From NCBI GenBank assembly GCA_022835595.1, contig BQUP01000007.1, forward strand, positions 1,098,188 to 1,162,187: a stretch of 64,000 bases of DNA. The letters run 5' to 3'. This document shows, in pieces, positions 23,078 to 35,549 of this stretch; the stretch's first letter is position 1; every line of letters begins with the position of its first letter. The notes beneath the pieces are model-generated. The model had not been told where the DNA came from, made no database searches, and saw only the letters and a list, made by a program, of their open reading frames with translations. Both the position numbers and the translations under genes were made by a program. The stretch comes from Cystobasidium ongulense (taxonomy: Eukaryota > Basidiomycota > Cystobasidiomycetes > Cystobasidiales > Cystobasidiaceae).

Positions 23078-25194
23078 ATGGCTCGCACAAAGCACACTGG
23101 TGGAGACACAGACACACGACGCCGGTCCGCGCACTCTGGCGTCTCGTCGTTGCGCGCTGAGCTGCCCTCGTCGTCGTCCAGGTCCGCACGCAAGCAGACG
23201 ACCTCGGCGCCTGCTTCTGGCTCCAGAGGTGAGACTGCTGGATGTACTTTGAGTGGTACACCGTGGCTGCTCCTGACGCACTCTCTTGCCATTCTTCACT
23301 GCTTCGTTATCCGCGTCTGACACTCTCGCCACAACCTTCCATTCTTCGTCTATATACCTATTCTGCACTGCTGGATTGACCCCCATGGACATGCACCTCA
23401 AGACTCAAGCAGCGACGATGATGGTCCGAGCACGAGCAATCCCGCTAAGCGAAAGCGTGCCTGTTCTCCGCAAGTAGGCCAACGCCACTCTACGCGGTCT
23501 CAAGACAGCAACAACCAGGATGATGAAGATGACGACAGCGACGACGAGAGCAACGCTCCTCAAGTGCAGCGTAGATCTGGCAAATCTCTCCCCAATCCTC
23601 CCATAGCTTCTGGATCCACTCGTCGCACATCCGGTAAAACCGTCCCAGTATCCTCCAGAGGCCGAAAGACTCTCAAAGCTGTCAGCGCAACTGCTGCTCG
23701 TCAACGCAAGCCTAAAGGTTTCACTGTGTCACACAAGACTGGAGTCACAAGCGAGGAGGATCAAGATGACGATCTATTCGACCTGGCTCCTGTCGGGGAC
23801 GACGACGATGATGACAGTGATGATGGAGAGCGCCAAGGAGATCCACCGAGGACAAGATCAGTTTCTATCGCTGGAGTAAGCGTGTATTTGTGAGCTTCCG
23901 GAGCTTGTATCACAGGCTGAACTATATTCCCACTTCATCAAGTACCAATGGAAAGCACAGGATATCCGCATTCGCCCAAATCTCGTAGTGAAATCGCTTG
24001 GCTACCATCGAGAGCGACGCTTCGAAATTCGTGTGAACAAGTCAAAAAATCAAAGGTCTGGCCGCATTTCCTCTGAGGATTCAGAAAACCATACCGATCC
24101 CGATGATCCAAATTACATCTACGAATATCAAAAGTTCAAGAGGGGACAGCTAGTGTATTTCTTGCCTGACCCGGAATATCTAGAGCACCCTCCGGAAGAA
24201 CTTGACTCCGTGACGGTAGACGACTTGAACACGGACGATTGGTGGCTTGGTCTTATTCTGGACTGCGCCGAGCTCAAATACAAAGATGGCACTACTGTTT
24301 GCGTGCTACGCGTTGCTGTGAGTCGACCTGACTGATTTGGCCTACTCTGTGACTTATTATGCTCATTCTCTGTGTCCATTCCTACTTGCTCAGTGGTGCT
24401 ACAGTCCTGATCAGGCCAAACACCTGTTTGCGAAGAATCCATCTTCCCGATGGGCCAAGCAGCTCGAGAAACACGACTTTTGGGACAATGAGGTGAGGCA
24501 CGTATCTTCCACAATGGGACGTAGATCGGTTCTAACTCTCCGGTACCAGATGATAGCCTCGGACCATGTGGACTTCGTTGGAGCGGATTCTACAGGGGGG
24601 CCATACAAGGGTGGTATGGACCAAAATGCGCAAGAAATGGTTCTGGAAGAGGAGTACAAGGAAAAGTACAACAAAGCACTCGCTCGTCACATGAAAAAGT
24701 ACCCTAAATTCGACAAAGACAGAAGGCCAGAGTTTGTTCCGCCTCGACGGAAGAGACTCCCCAAGAGCGAGAAGATTTGTATCAGGCTCTTCATTCGAGG
24801 ACTCGAGCAGTCGGACGTGGAGCGATGCAGTCTGTCCACCAAGAGACAAGGTCCAAAGCCACAGCGATGGATCGAAGAGGTACACGAGCCATTCCTAGAT
24901 CGCTTTGCCGAGAAGTGGGCCGTGCTGCTCTCTCATCAAGCGAGACGCAAACGTTTTGGCATTCCAACACAGGAAGTACGCCGCACAACGGCATCGCAAG
25001 ACGTAGAAACTGTGAAAAAACTGCAGCTCAAGGGTCTGCAATTGCAAACCTCTGGCCATGGCGGCGGAAAGGGCAAAGGTCGCGGAAAGACGATCTTACC
25101 AAGCAAAGCACAAACGTCAAGTACGGCTGGCAAAAGACAGGGCGCCAATGAAGAGCAGCACTCTGCAGCTGGCAAGAAAGCTCGCAAACATTGA
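23078..25194 (+). CDS. BAH-like domain protein, paralog 2 of 3
   Basis: Five exons: 23078-23228, 23403-23875, 23943-24317, 24394-24492, 24550-25194, giving 580 residues. The N-terminal 208 residues are low complexity with Asp/Ser-rich stretches and basic blocks; the protein starts MARTKHTGG, resembling the start of a histone H3 tail, probably by chance. The BAH-like unit begins at residue 209: YQWKAQDI, FKRGQLVYFLPDPEYL, TDDWWLGLILDCAEL, VLRVAWCYSPDQA, then ASDHVDFVG near residue 370. It is the most diverged of the three copies and has a longer C-terminal half with a second basic region (LFIRGLEQSDVERCS, WIEEVHEPFLDRFAEKWAVLL) and a Gly/Lys-rich tail. Introns at Y-x-W, A|W and E|xxxSDH match those of paralog 3. 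The role is unknown; nuclear location is inferred from composition. Confidence 0.82.
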
Positions 25195-25483
25195 GAGCTC
25201 TTTAGCTGCGTCACCTCCCTGCAGAACAGCTAGCCTACTTCGCGATTGTTCGTCTGCGCAGCTTCGCCAATCGGGCCTCTTGCCTCCCGAGTTCGCAAGG
25301 AGCAACTTTCTTTTGCCCTTCTGTATGAAGACTGGTGATTGGAAGCAGGTGGAGGTTTCGAATAAATCTCTCTCGGTTTCAACTTGTATCGATCGATCTG
25401 CTCCTGGACAAGAGTTTCAATCTAGTTCTACATCAACATTTACTTTCTTGTAGCATATTTTACAATCTGATGCTGCCAAAATA

Positions 25484-26334
25484 ATGGCATGGAAACGTCT
25501 CTCAAATCCTGATTCAGGAGCTGCTGAAATGGGTGTCGCCGCGGCCCTGGACGCCCTGAGCAGCCATAGCGCATGCATCGTCGTCTTTGCTGCCGTCGCC
25601 ATGATTGGAACAATCATCTTCGCCTCTTTTTCACGATTTGGCCAAATTGGTGAAATGAGTAGGTAGGTACCCTTGCATACGCGAATATTCATTTTATTCA
25701 CACGACTGAAAATTTTGAACGACCTGTAGCATGGATTGGATTCTTGCTTACCTACGTCGCTGGACTCGTGTTCGTCAACGCTGTCACGCAGACCGAAAGA
25801 CCAGCCGCAGCAGCCGCCGTCAGCACCATCTTCGTCTCGTATGCCGGTGTATCCGCTTGCATGCCTATCGCGGAAATGGGCAGGCCAGAAGATCACAACA
25901 CGGCGGTCGGAGCTTCCATGACTCTGGTCACCATCTCTTGCCTCATTTTCTCCCTCGTCGTCTACGCCTACTGCAGACAGTATGTCGCTTCTCCTGCACT
26001 GGGTTCCGCTGGACCCACGGTCAAGAAAGTTGCGTACGGCGTTGCTCGTCCTGGTCTCTGACTTACAAGCATCCTACACCTTCATTTGGCTGTTGAAATG
26101 CTTCTTCGTCAGAATCTCGAAGCACAGCAAGCACTTGCAGTCCAGCAGTTTCGTTCACTGGGGTACACGCATCACTACCTACTTGAAAGCATGTCCAGCT
26201 CGTGTCCGGCGCTGAATTCTGGCAATCATCTTCGCTCAGGCTATTCCATTCTTCGGCTTGCTCTTGGGTTTCATCGGTGCACTCTTCCTCGCTCCATCTA
26301 CCCTCTGCCCGTCAACAGTGGCTCGTCATGATTA
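25484..26334 (+). pseudogene. remnant of an AAAP-type amino-acid transporter (C-terminal half, disrupted)
   Basis: Translation shows family blocks of fungal Aa_trans carriers: ALDALSSHSACIVVFAAVAM, then after an intact intron TWIGFLLTYVAGLVFV, TERPAAAAAVS, and further on YVASPALGSAGPTVKKVAYG. After that the gene is broken: an in-frame TGA at 26059, a shift of frame near 26095 before KCFFVRISKHSKHLQ, and another shift near 26200 before AIIFAQAIPFFGLLLGF. No normal intron removes these. The N-terminal half (about 200 or more residues) is missing: only 290 bp of non-coding sequence separate it from the preceding gene. A decayed, 5'-truncated copy is the simplest reading; assembly errors could explain the shifts but not the missing half. 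Confidence 0.72.
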
Positions 26335-26645
26335 GAGGGATGTTCTTACAAGTCCTGCCGTAGGAGAAGTGCATGCGGCTAACAGATCTGCGACGGTGTC
26401 AACATTAGTAGTGATACTAGTTGAGCTGCAGTATATTGCCACCTGCAAGCTTCCCACCTTCTCTCTACGCTGCTGCCAGAAGCAATGCAGCACAAGATCA
26501 TAGAGATGTGCTACGTACCTCACTGTAACTCCGCCTGCGTGCAGCTTCGAAACCACCGGCTCGTCATATCCACGTGTTGCATCACCGGCCATTCCAAGCG
26601 GGCGGTCGAGGACAGCCTTTGCTTCTGCACGACATCAAGGAAGAG

Positions 26646-29600
26646 ATGAATCTCAACATGCGTGCTGCCCAAGAGGCTCTTGCCCATCCCAGCGAGCAAG
26701 TGCTCGAGACCATGCGCGGTGCAAGCAGCGAGGCGCAGGCAGCGGTCGCATCCATTGCTCCGAGCAGCTCTGCGCTGGCGAGCCTCGCTGCGAACAGCAA
26801 CGGCGCAAGTGCAGGTGAATCAGCGCAGAATGGTGGTGTGGATGGCGTGGATGGTGGTGGTGGTGGTGCGGGACAAGTCGGCGAGACCATGTCCCATCAA
26901 GACACGTCAAGACTCCAGGTGGTGGATGAGGTGAATCCATCGGAATGGCTCAGCACGGCAATGACTGACTGGACAGCCCATGTGCGCGTATAGGAACAAC
27001 ACTTTACGTGAGTAGCTCCAACACGCGACCTCAAGAGGGCCTGCCTGACGACTGGCTTTCTCGACTGCATCATGCTTTCCGCCACGAACAGCTCAAAGCT
27101 TCCCGAATACATGCAACGCTGGCATCTTTACGACGCTGGCTTCGACTACAACGTCGTCTCTGTGCTTGGTGGGTAGCCGTCTGCCATCGAACGGTCCTGC
27201 TTGACCATCGTGCTAATGCTATCTATCCTGCCCTCAACAGGCTCTCAGTCTACGGGAAAGAGTAGGTCAGACTGCTGGCTGGTGTCGTCCTGTCTGCTCT
27301 CGGATGCATTTCTGAATGCATTGCTTTCTTCTTGAAACTGCAGGCACCCTCCTCAACAGGCTGTACGGCACCACATTCGATGTGATGAGCGAGTCCGAAC
27401 GGAGACAGACCACTAAAGGTGTGTCGCATTCTATATCACCGATGTATGCCCCGAGCAGTCGCATTAATGCTGTCGTCTATTTCCCAGGCATATGGATGTG
27501 TAGAGCTCAAGGCACGAACACCCTGGTCATGGACGTTGAAGGTACAGATGGACGCGAAAGAGGAGAGGACCAGGACTTCGAACGCAAGAGTGCCCTCTTT
27601 TCACTTGCGACGGCCGAGGTACTCCTCGTCAACATGTGGGAACATCAAGTTGGCCTATACCAGGGAGGTAGGCAGCCTCTACCACTTTTTCATAATGCAC
27701 ACTAGCATCCTGACCATCACCCTCCGCATCAGCCAATATGGGCCTTCTGCGAACAGTACTCGAAGTAAACTTGGGCTTGTTCCAAGTTGCCAAATCCAAA
27801 ACACCCAATGCCCACAAGGACAAAGCACTCTTGCTCTTCGTCATTCGTGATCACGTTGGCGCAACCCCGCTGGCGAATCTCGCCGCAACTCTAAAGCAGG
27901 ATCTAAACCGGATCTGGGATGGTCTCAGCAAGGTACTTCTGCTCTGCCGACCTTCATCCACCTGTCTTTCACTGACCACCTTTGCCCTCCTTTCTTTTGG
28001 CAGCCTGAAGGTTTGGAGAAGTCGCAAATTACCGACTTCTTCGACATGGATTTCACGACGCTGCCTCACAAGCTGCTACAGCCAGACAACTTTGAAAAGG
28101 AAGTGCTGAACCTGCGAAAGCGCTTTATGGATCGCCATGCGGCGGATTATGTTTTCCGACCCGTCTACCACAAGCGGATACCTGCAGACGGTTTTGCTCC
28201 GTACATGTCGAATATTTGGGTAATTCAGAGTCTACACGTCTTCCTGATTGCTCCAGGCTGAGCGGCGTCTTCTGCAGCAACAAGTATTGCAAAACAAGGA
28301 TCTCGATCTCCCAACACAGCAAGAGCTGCTCGCCCAATTCCGATGTGACGAGATTGCAGCCGCCGCTTTCGCCGTGTTCAACGAAGCAGTCGCCCTTTTC
28401 CGCAGGCCTATCGATGGTGGCAAGATCGTAGAGGCGCTGGGCTCCTTAATGACCGAGCACCGCACAACTGCCTTGGCTGCCTTTGATATAAACGCTTCCC
28501 GCTATCACTCAGGAGTGTATCAACGGAAACGAGCCGAGTTGATGGCTCAAATGAATGCAACTTTGTCGACACTGTTCGTTTCGCAGTTAACAAACTTGCA
28601 AAAGACCATAGTAAAGCGGTTCCGGCAGAACATGCTAGACCGTTTGAAGGGCGAGGGCTACGACTTTGGTAGCCTTGTTCAAGAGGAGCAGAAGAAGGCA
28701 GAACAGGATTTCGTCCAGCAAGCTTCAAGTACGCATACTGCTGCCTTGTTAGTGTAAGCCGTGTGACTTATCGTTTTCCTCATTCTTGCAGGTATCAAGC
28801 TAGAGGACACAGACTGGTCATATGACGAAGCGCAACACCAGCTTAGACAGGATTTATCAGCCATCGCAGACCTCTTACGAGCAGAAGAGACCAAGAAGAT
28901 GGTCATCATTATCGAGGTGAGCTACTTCGCTTCGCTTGATAATGGGGTCAGCTGCTAACCTAGAGTTCTCTCTGCAGCGTAATCTCAAAAAGCAGCTTGG
29001 CCCTAGTGTTGAGTATGCTCTCAGCAAGCCATCACCCGACATGTGGGACAAAGTCCTCAAGTCTTTCAGGGAGGCTCTCGACAAGGCAGAGACAACCTAC
29101 CTACGGAAGGCTTCGAGTAAGGACTCTCATCTAATTATGCAGATGCTTGGGACTAACAAGAATCCTCGACTGACAGGTTTCAACTGCACCAACGAAGAAA
29201 GCGAAGAAGCCCTCGTTTTACTCCGAAAGCGTGCGTGGCTGACTTTGAAGAGTCTCGTCGACGAGCAAACTTCGGACACTGTTATGCTCATCAAGTTGAA
29301 GCTAGCATTCGAAGACAAGTTCCGATATCAGGATGGCGTACCCCGGGTCTGGCGACCGGAAGATGACATCGACGGCCTCTTCAAGTCCGCCCGGGAAGAA
29401 ACACTCGCTTTGATACCCCTATTTGCCAAAATTAAGCCGCAAGATGCGACCTTGGCCTTCGAATTACCCGACTCGCAGTCTACATCGCTGGAAGACCTGG
29501 AGTTCGACTTCCAGGAGACCTTGGTCGTTCTGAGCGACGCCAAGCAGATGGAGTTAGCAGAACGATTCAGGCGAGAGGCCGATGCGTATTTCCTGGAAGC

Positions 29601-30093
29601 CAAACGCAGCATGGTGTCGTCTATCAGCCAAATTCCAGTCTGGATGTACGGCGTCATAGCCGTACTCGGATGGAACGAGTTTGTGACGGTCTTGCGCAAC
29701 CCGCTCTATTTCACCCTTCTCTTGATCCTTGGAGCGGCCGCCTTTGTGACAGTACAACTCAACATGGTAAGAACTTGGCTGTTGGTATTGCTTGCTTGCC
29801 TGCGCTGACGTTTTGCTGCAGGTTGGGCCAGTCACAACGCTGGCGCGCGGCATCAGTAATGAGGTCTACAGAGTGGCTAATGACACGATGGTGAGCATCA
29901 TCTGGTCTTGAAAGCACGCCTCGTTCCCGATATTGAGCCTGTTCCGACTTAGCGCGAGCATTTCCAACAACCATTACAAAGGCAACTCGAAACGCCCCAT
30001 CGCGCCTCCTCGGGTCCAGAAACGTCCAATGGAAGGACAGAAAAAGCCCATTCGACAGAAGGAGACAGCATCGAAATGAAGAAAACGCAGTAG
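26646..30093 (+). CDS. SEY1: Sey1/RHD3-type dynamin-like GTPase for ER membrane fusion
   Basis: Fourteen exons (26646-26930, 26994-27007, 27092-27168, 27241-27261, 27344-27418, 27488-27667, 27733-27932, 28004-28219, 28257-28728, 28792-28916, 28978-29116, 29177-29766, 29822-29890, 29953-30093) join to 867 residues with phase kept throughout. The protein hydrolyses GTP to tether and fuse ER tubules. The G1 motif GSQSTGKST is made by three exons, the middle one only 21 nt; TTKGIW and [12 protein letters not shown] (G3) follow. A long helical stalk leads to two hydrophobic segments near the end ([20 protein letters not shown] and [20 protein letters not shown]) and a charged cytosolic tail. The Ala/Gly-rich first 80 residues are not conserved; translation could instead start at the ATG at 26890. 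Confidence 0.93.
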
Positions 30094-30395
30094 CGCTAAT
30101 TCACCAATTGTATCAATACGTTAATATTACATTACGATGCCAGATGCATATATGATCATCAATCAATCTCAGCATCGATTACCTGGGGTTGAACATTCGA
30201 CCAATTTCACATATTTTGGTGATGGTACGGAAGACGGCAAAGCTGGCTAATGCAAGTCGATATTACAGGTTTTCGGAGTGTTCGACGCAGCTTTTACATT
30301 GGACCGGCATATCTATATCGGCAGCCAGGTCGATTTTGTTACCTTATAAGCACGAAAGCCTAGCGCGGTATCACGCTACGCCATTCGTCTTTTGA
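30094..30395. other. convergent intergenic region
   Basis: About 300 bp between the 3' ends of SEY1 and the SDR gene. AT-rich; nothing recognised. Confidence 0.5.
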
Positions 30396-30429
30396 TTATT
30401 GCTTTGGACGGTAGCAAGCGTGTCGGCCT

Positions 30430-31684
30430 TCAGGGCGGGTCTGTCGGCTTTGCCGGCTGTGGTCTACGAAACGAGCGAGAGGTTCAGCCAAATCCTTGCG
30501 ACGCCGGTTTGGTTGAAAATGTGGAGAGCCTACTCCTCCATCTACTGGCATGATGAGACCCGTGATCCATTTTGCTTCTCTGCTGCAAAGAAACAGGATC
30601 GCATTTCCAACATCCCATGCATCTCCTTCTTGTTTCATGAGATTTTGATTGATACGCGCCTGGCGCAACTCGTCGGTCATACCTCGGCCTCGGACCTGTT
30701 TAGAACAACTCGTATGTGAATCCTTCCTTTCTTCCTGCATATCCTCAAGCTTGTCCACACTTACCATCGGAGTATATACCATTCCTGGACACACGCAATT
30801 CACGCGGATGTTTTCCACGCCATGCTGAGCAGCCATGGCGCGAGTCATCTGGATAATGGCACCTTTGGAAGTCGGATACAGCAAGGAAGGGTTACCGCCA
30901 AGAACTATTCACAAGTGTGTTAGTTTGATCAGCGTAAGCTTGCAAAGATGCGCCGCCACTTACGACCGCTGACAGAGCTCATGTTTACAATAGCACCTCG
31001 CCCTACTTTTCGCATTTCGGGTATGGCATGCCGCGCCATCAAGACCATCGACGTTACCTTGCAATCAAAAATATGTTAGGGTAGATTTCGCGGTGCTTTA
31101 TGGACAAGACCGTTGAGATTGTCACCGGACCTACATTGATGCGAAAATCTCGCTCCCATTCGTCCATATTGATAGTTGTGGCATTGCCCATTGCTCCGCC
31201 CACACCGACTGTGCGAGTATTGAGAATTCAGATATGCCATGTATCAGTCAGAAGCTCGAAGGTTGCCAGCTAGCTGCTTTCGCCATCTTACCGATGTTGA
31301 CCAAGATGTGTACAGCTCCAAAAAGGGCAACCGTCCTTTGGACCGCAGCTTTACAAGACTCTTCACTCGTCACGTCTGCTTGGATGACTTCGGATATGTT
31401 GCCTTCTTCATCAATCATACGTTTTGTCTCGTTTGCCCATTCTGTATTGTAATCCACGAGGGCGACCTTTGCACCTTGACGAGCGAGCAGGATGGCTGTA
31501 GCGCGTCCATTACCGATTTCGCCTGTGGAGGAGGATGAAGATGGGCTAGATACTTCGTGACCGCCGCTTTGTTCAGAGTGATGCGTGACTACCTACCTTG
31601 CATCCGCGAGCCAGCGCCTGTTACGATAGCTACATCGCCGCCGAAGGTGAACGCGGCAGGACGGCCGGACTGTGCTGTGGACAT
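30430..31684 (-). CDS. short-chain dehydrogenase/reductase (classical SDR)
   Basis: Seven exons on the minus strand: 31684-31597, 31522-31292, 31208-31135, 31057-30964, 30904-30765, 30695-30534, 30456-30430, giving 271 residues. It should be an NAD(P)-dependent oxidoreductase; the substrate is unknown. The nucleotide-binding start VAIVTGAGSRMQGEIG, the region ILVNIGVGG in place of NNAG, the catalytic Ser region NMSSVSG and the YxxxK motif YPTSKGA are present, and it ends in the usual MPVDGG block. If the last intron (30533-30457) is not removed, the frame runs to 30396 and adds about 40 unlike residues; the spliced form fits the family length. An Asp (ALVDYN) follows the second strand, which often goes with NAD preference. 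It is divergent from the Zn2Cys6 gene. Confidence 0.87.
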
Positions 31685-32334
31685 TTCAGAGCGGTGCAAG
31701 CGAACAATGCGGCTGTAGAATGTCGAGGGAGACAGGCTATTGCATCCATCCAGCTGGTGTCGCTTTGCTCGAGGATACCCTGAGCCTGCCGCTCGCCACC
31801 ATTTCGGCATCATCGGCTCGGCTACTTGGAGGGATCGGCTTCTTCTGCCGACTCGATTAAGCCGACAAGAAAGACGCAGGACACCTTACCTTACCTTCCG
31901 CCGTGGTGGGTGAGGTGTGGTAGTGTATGTGGTGATCCAGTGGTGTGCTGGCGGGCAGCTGCCTCGATGACCGCGCGGCGGCCTGTAGGTACCGTGTGTA
32001 TTGGGAGGATAGATTGAATTGGCCATGTTACGTAATCACACCGGGTCATGCATGCATCCATCTGTGGATGGCGTGGATCGCGTCCAAGGTCAATCAGAGC
32101 AGTCCTAGTCAACAGTCTTCTTCAGCCATCGTGTGCCGGTACTTCTAGACATCCGGGTCGTGAGGCTCGACGGCAACATGGACCCGTGTCGATCAGGCTG
32201 TTGGGGTTGTCTCCCACTCGACAGGTGCATGCTGCAGCTTCTCTGCAGAACATGGGATCTTTGGGAGTAGTCGAAAGCGGACGCAGGACGACTCTGACAC
32301 TGTAGCTGCCAGCCGGGATCCATTTCCGCCAGCC
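31685..32334. promoter_or_regulatory. divergent promoter region between SDR and Zn2Cys6 regulator
   Basis: A 650-bp region between two start codons, with no coding frame of its own. No specific operator is recognised; its position makes it the likely control region for both genes. Confidence 0.4.
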
Positions 32335-35307
32335 ATGTCAAACGAGGCTTCCGATCTACCTTTGGATACCCTTCTCGTGGCTAATCAATCATACGAAGAT
32401 CCGGATCTTACGGCGCTCATGGTAAACGCAAAGATTACAGAGTGCCGCTGCATCCAGGGCGAAGGACTGCCACGAGGTGCAATGACTGACGACATATTCT
32501 TGTATTGTATACAGAATGAATTCTTTGGACACGATACCTCGACATCCTATGGCTCACTTCACGCTTTGGTACGCAGAAGATAGCTTTCAAGTATGGCAAT
32601 GTCGCTGACTAGTGTTGCAGCCGACATTCCCCGTCTACAATGACCCCCGCCACAGTCCGTCTTTTAGCCAGCTGAACCTCGCTCACACACAATACGCGCC
32701 TCCACAGATCGCAATACCCGAAGCGAGTTCTTCAACAAACCTACAAGGAGGATGGTTCGGCAATGATACTCCCTGGCCGCATCACCAGCCTGCGGCAGCG
32801 CTCGAATACTCTAACGCTCTGCTCGATTTTAGCAATAATAGTCTTCTCAACTCGCAATCAAGTCCCAACGACAGTGCTGGCCATCTGTCACAGGCTGAAA
32901 ATAAAAGGAAAAGAGACGATGATGCGCATATATTGCACCCACCAAGCAATGCCAACAACTTCGATTACCCAGGGGCGAATGAGGTTCCTACGGCACAAGG
33001 TAATCGCGCGCCACAGGCTTGCTTTGAATGTCGAAAGGCCAGTAAGTCGTGCAGCACTTCGTGAAGCATGTCAAAAAACTAATTACGCTTTCGTCATTCT
33101 GAACTTTGTGCAATTAGAACAGCGATGCAAAGTTGAGAACACTCTGCCCTGTACGAGGTGCAAAGCAATGGGCAAACAATGTGCGTTCATCGAGGGTGTT
33201 GGACGAGGCAGAGGAAGCCGCAATCGGTAAGTCCTCTATCCAGGCAATACTTGCAACCGTGTTCAACGAAGTATTCTAGTAGAAAATCAAGCACTGCAGC
33301 TGGACTCAAAAGATCGCCGGAAGAGTCACCTACGGCGTCTCAAGTGGCGCAAGACCTGTATCAAACACCAGAACATAACAACCCGTCACCTTCAAGGGTA
33401 ATAGGAGCATTGCATACACAAGCTCAAGGGCAGACTCTGCCATCCATTCCAGAGTCGGATGCGGATCAACTATTCAAGCTCTTTTTCGAGACACTGAATG
33501 TTCGGTGGGGGCTGTTGCAGCGTGAAATGCATACGCCTGCCTTTTGTCAGAAAGTTTCACCCTTTCTCTACAATACTGGTACGTCGCTTGTCGTCTACGC
33601 GCAAACCCAAAGAGCGGCCACTCAGTCACGCTGCAGTGGCTTTCATTGCGTCTTGCTACAGTATTTCCCATGTTGGCTATCGGAAACATCTGGCGGAAGT
33701 TGTCCGCACACAAGCATTCTCAATTGGACTCATCGGAATACCTCAAATCGAGACTGTCCAGGCCTTCCTGCTCTTGTCGCTATGGGGAACGTGAGTATAC
33801 CTGCTCGATAGAAAACATTCACTGCTTACGATTACGCGACCGCTGCGCCTTGCACTCTCAGTGGTTACGGCCGCCGGGACGAACACGACTTTGCCTGGAT
33901 GATGATATCTTTCGCTGCGAGGTAGATCGAGTACCTATTGCCATTCGGGGATGCAGTACCACTGACCTGTTTCATCACAGGATGGCCTTGGATATACAGC
34001 TGTACCACACTCGATGGCACCGAACGAAGCATCACAACGCAGAGAGGACTTGGCTTTTGTGTTGGGTGATTGACCGAACAAAGAGTTCCCAGCGTGGGCG
34101 CATCCCCTCTATCCAGGTTCGATGCGATGAACAGATCCAGAGAGCTCAAGAGTGGATTGCAGAGGAACCAGATTGTCTTTTGCTGGTATTCTATGCGGTA
34201 AGTGCACAGCCTTGAAGATTCGAGTCTATACTGTTCCTTGAAAGTTGCGATTCGCTGACGATATCGCTTCAGGAGCTGCTGAATGTGACAGGAAGGACAC
34301 TAGACCTGTTGTCTTCACTGCCGAGAAACGCTCAGGAATCGGACAACATTATACGAATATACAAAGGTCAAACTACACCTTGGCTTTCCCGTTATAGGGA
34401 CAAGAGCGCGTAAGGAGCTGGATTAGCAGTTGCATACTTCTGTAACACCACTGAAACTCTGCCACTATATCGCAGTGGCTTGTCTATCCACAGCCACCTG
34501 GACCAACGCACGCAGAGCTACATGTCGTATTTGGCAGAGTTCTATGTTTCGTGTAAGCGCTCAGCACAATAATGCAAGGAAGCTAATGACCTGACTGTGC
34601 TGCTGTAGACTGGACTCTTGCTGTCTTATCTTTCGGCCTGCAGAATGCCCTGGAAGCGAGGACATCGGACCTCTCCGGCTGTAAGTCGCAGACAGCGCCA
34701 GAATGGACCAAGGCAGCTAGCTGTAGCATTGACTTTGGCCTTTTTAGATGTCGCCGAAACATCCACGCATGCACTGCGCATCCTCGAGTCCACGGCGGAA
34801 GAATTGGGTCGTGATTCCCCAGTGCGAAGCGCGCCTGATGGGCATTTTGAATTTGTCCTGCATGCTGCGGTGGGTAGCTCGCACTTCTTGAATGAACGGC
34901 AATGCCCTGACGCGGCATATACAATACAGGTCCTATTGATGAAGATAGACGCCCACTTGAGCGACGCCTCAACCCATGCTCACAGAAGTATTCAACGCGT
35001 CGCAGACTTGATGGCGGACATTTCTAAAAACCAGAGAGATACGCCTGCTCTGTATGCTGGCTTGCTCTACGAGCTCTCGCGGACAGTTCAAGACCTGACG
35101 CGCGAGACGCAAACCGACAGTCTCTTTGGGCCGGTGATAACGCAGCAGACGAAGCAGTTTGCGCATATTTTGTACCGAAGTGCAGCATGGAAGGTGAGAG
35201 GGCGAAGGTAATTATGCGCTGTTCCGAAGGCTGAGATGAGACGCCGCCTCTGGTTGCAGAACGTTGTGCTTCCCGGTCTGAATGCTGCCAGTGTGGAAGC
35301 CGGGTAG
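32335..35307 (+). CDS. Zn2Cys6 fungal transcription factor
   Basis: Twelve exons (32335-32568, 32621-33041, 33118-33226, 33280-33578, 33637-33790, 33862-33921, 33981-34197, 34273-34409, 34476-34552, 34609-34680, 34748-35193, 35260-35307) join to 757 residues. A Gln/Asn/Ser-rich N-terminal part precedes the zinc cluster at about residues 210-245, with spacing C-x2-C-x6-C-x8-C-x2-C-x6-C (ACFECRKAKQRCK, then CTRCKAMGKQCAF), followed by a basic linker RGRGSRNRRKSS. The middle holds a fungal-specific regulatory domain (AFIASCYSISHVGYRKHLAE, QAFLLLSLWGTGYGRRD, MALDIQLYHTRWH). The target genes are unknown; it is divergent from an SDR gene and near a hydrolase and a transporter, which it might control. 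Confidence 0.92.
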
Positions 35308-35549
35308 AGGGAGTACTGTAGTCGTTTTTGAATGCGTAAAGTGGCGCGAATAGTAGCAAATAGCAGCGAATAGCAGGGTTTGTCCATGTCGTTTGAATTG
35401 GTCTGCAGCAGGTCTTTGCAAGAAGAATAGAAGACTGCATATCTTCTATCCATGATCGAGGTACAAATCAGATAAGAGTGATGATGATCTACAGCATAGG
35501 CTGCCTTTTGACCACCAGCAACATTGCCGCATCAAGGATTGCGGCTGTC

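Noticed and set aside
23078-23100. Histone-H3-like start MARTK of BAH-like paralog 2
   Set aside because: Only the first five residues match; the rest is low complexity, so no histone mimicry is claimed.
30396-30429. Read-through end of the SDR gene
   Set aside because: The frame to 30396 requires keeping a normal-looking intron (GTAGGC..CACAG) and adds residues unlike SDR ends.
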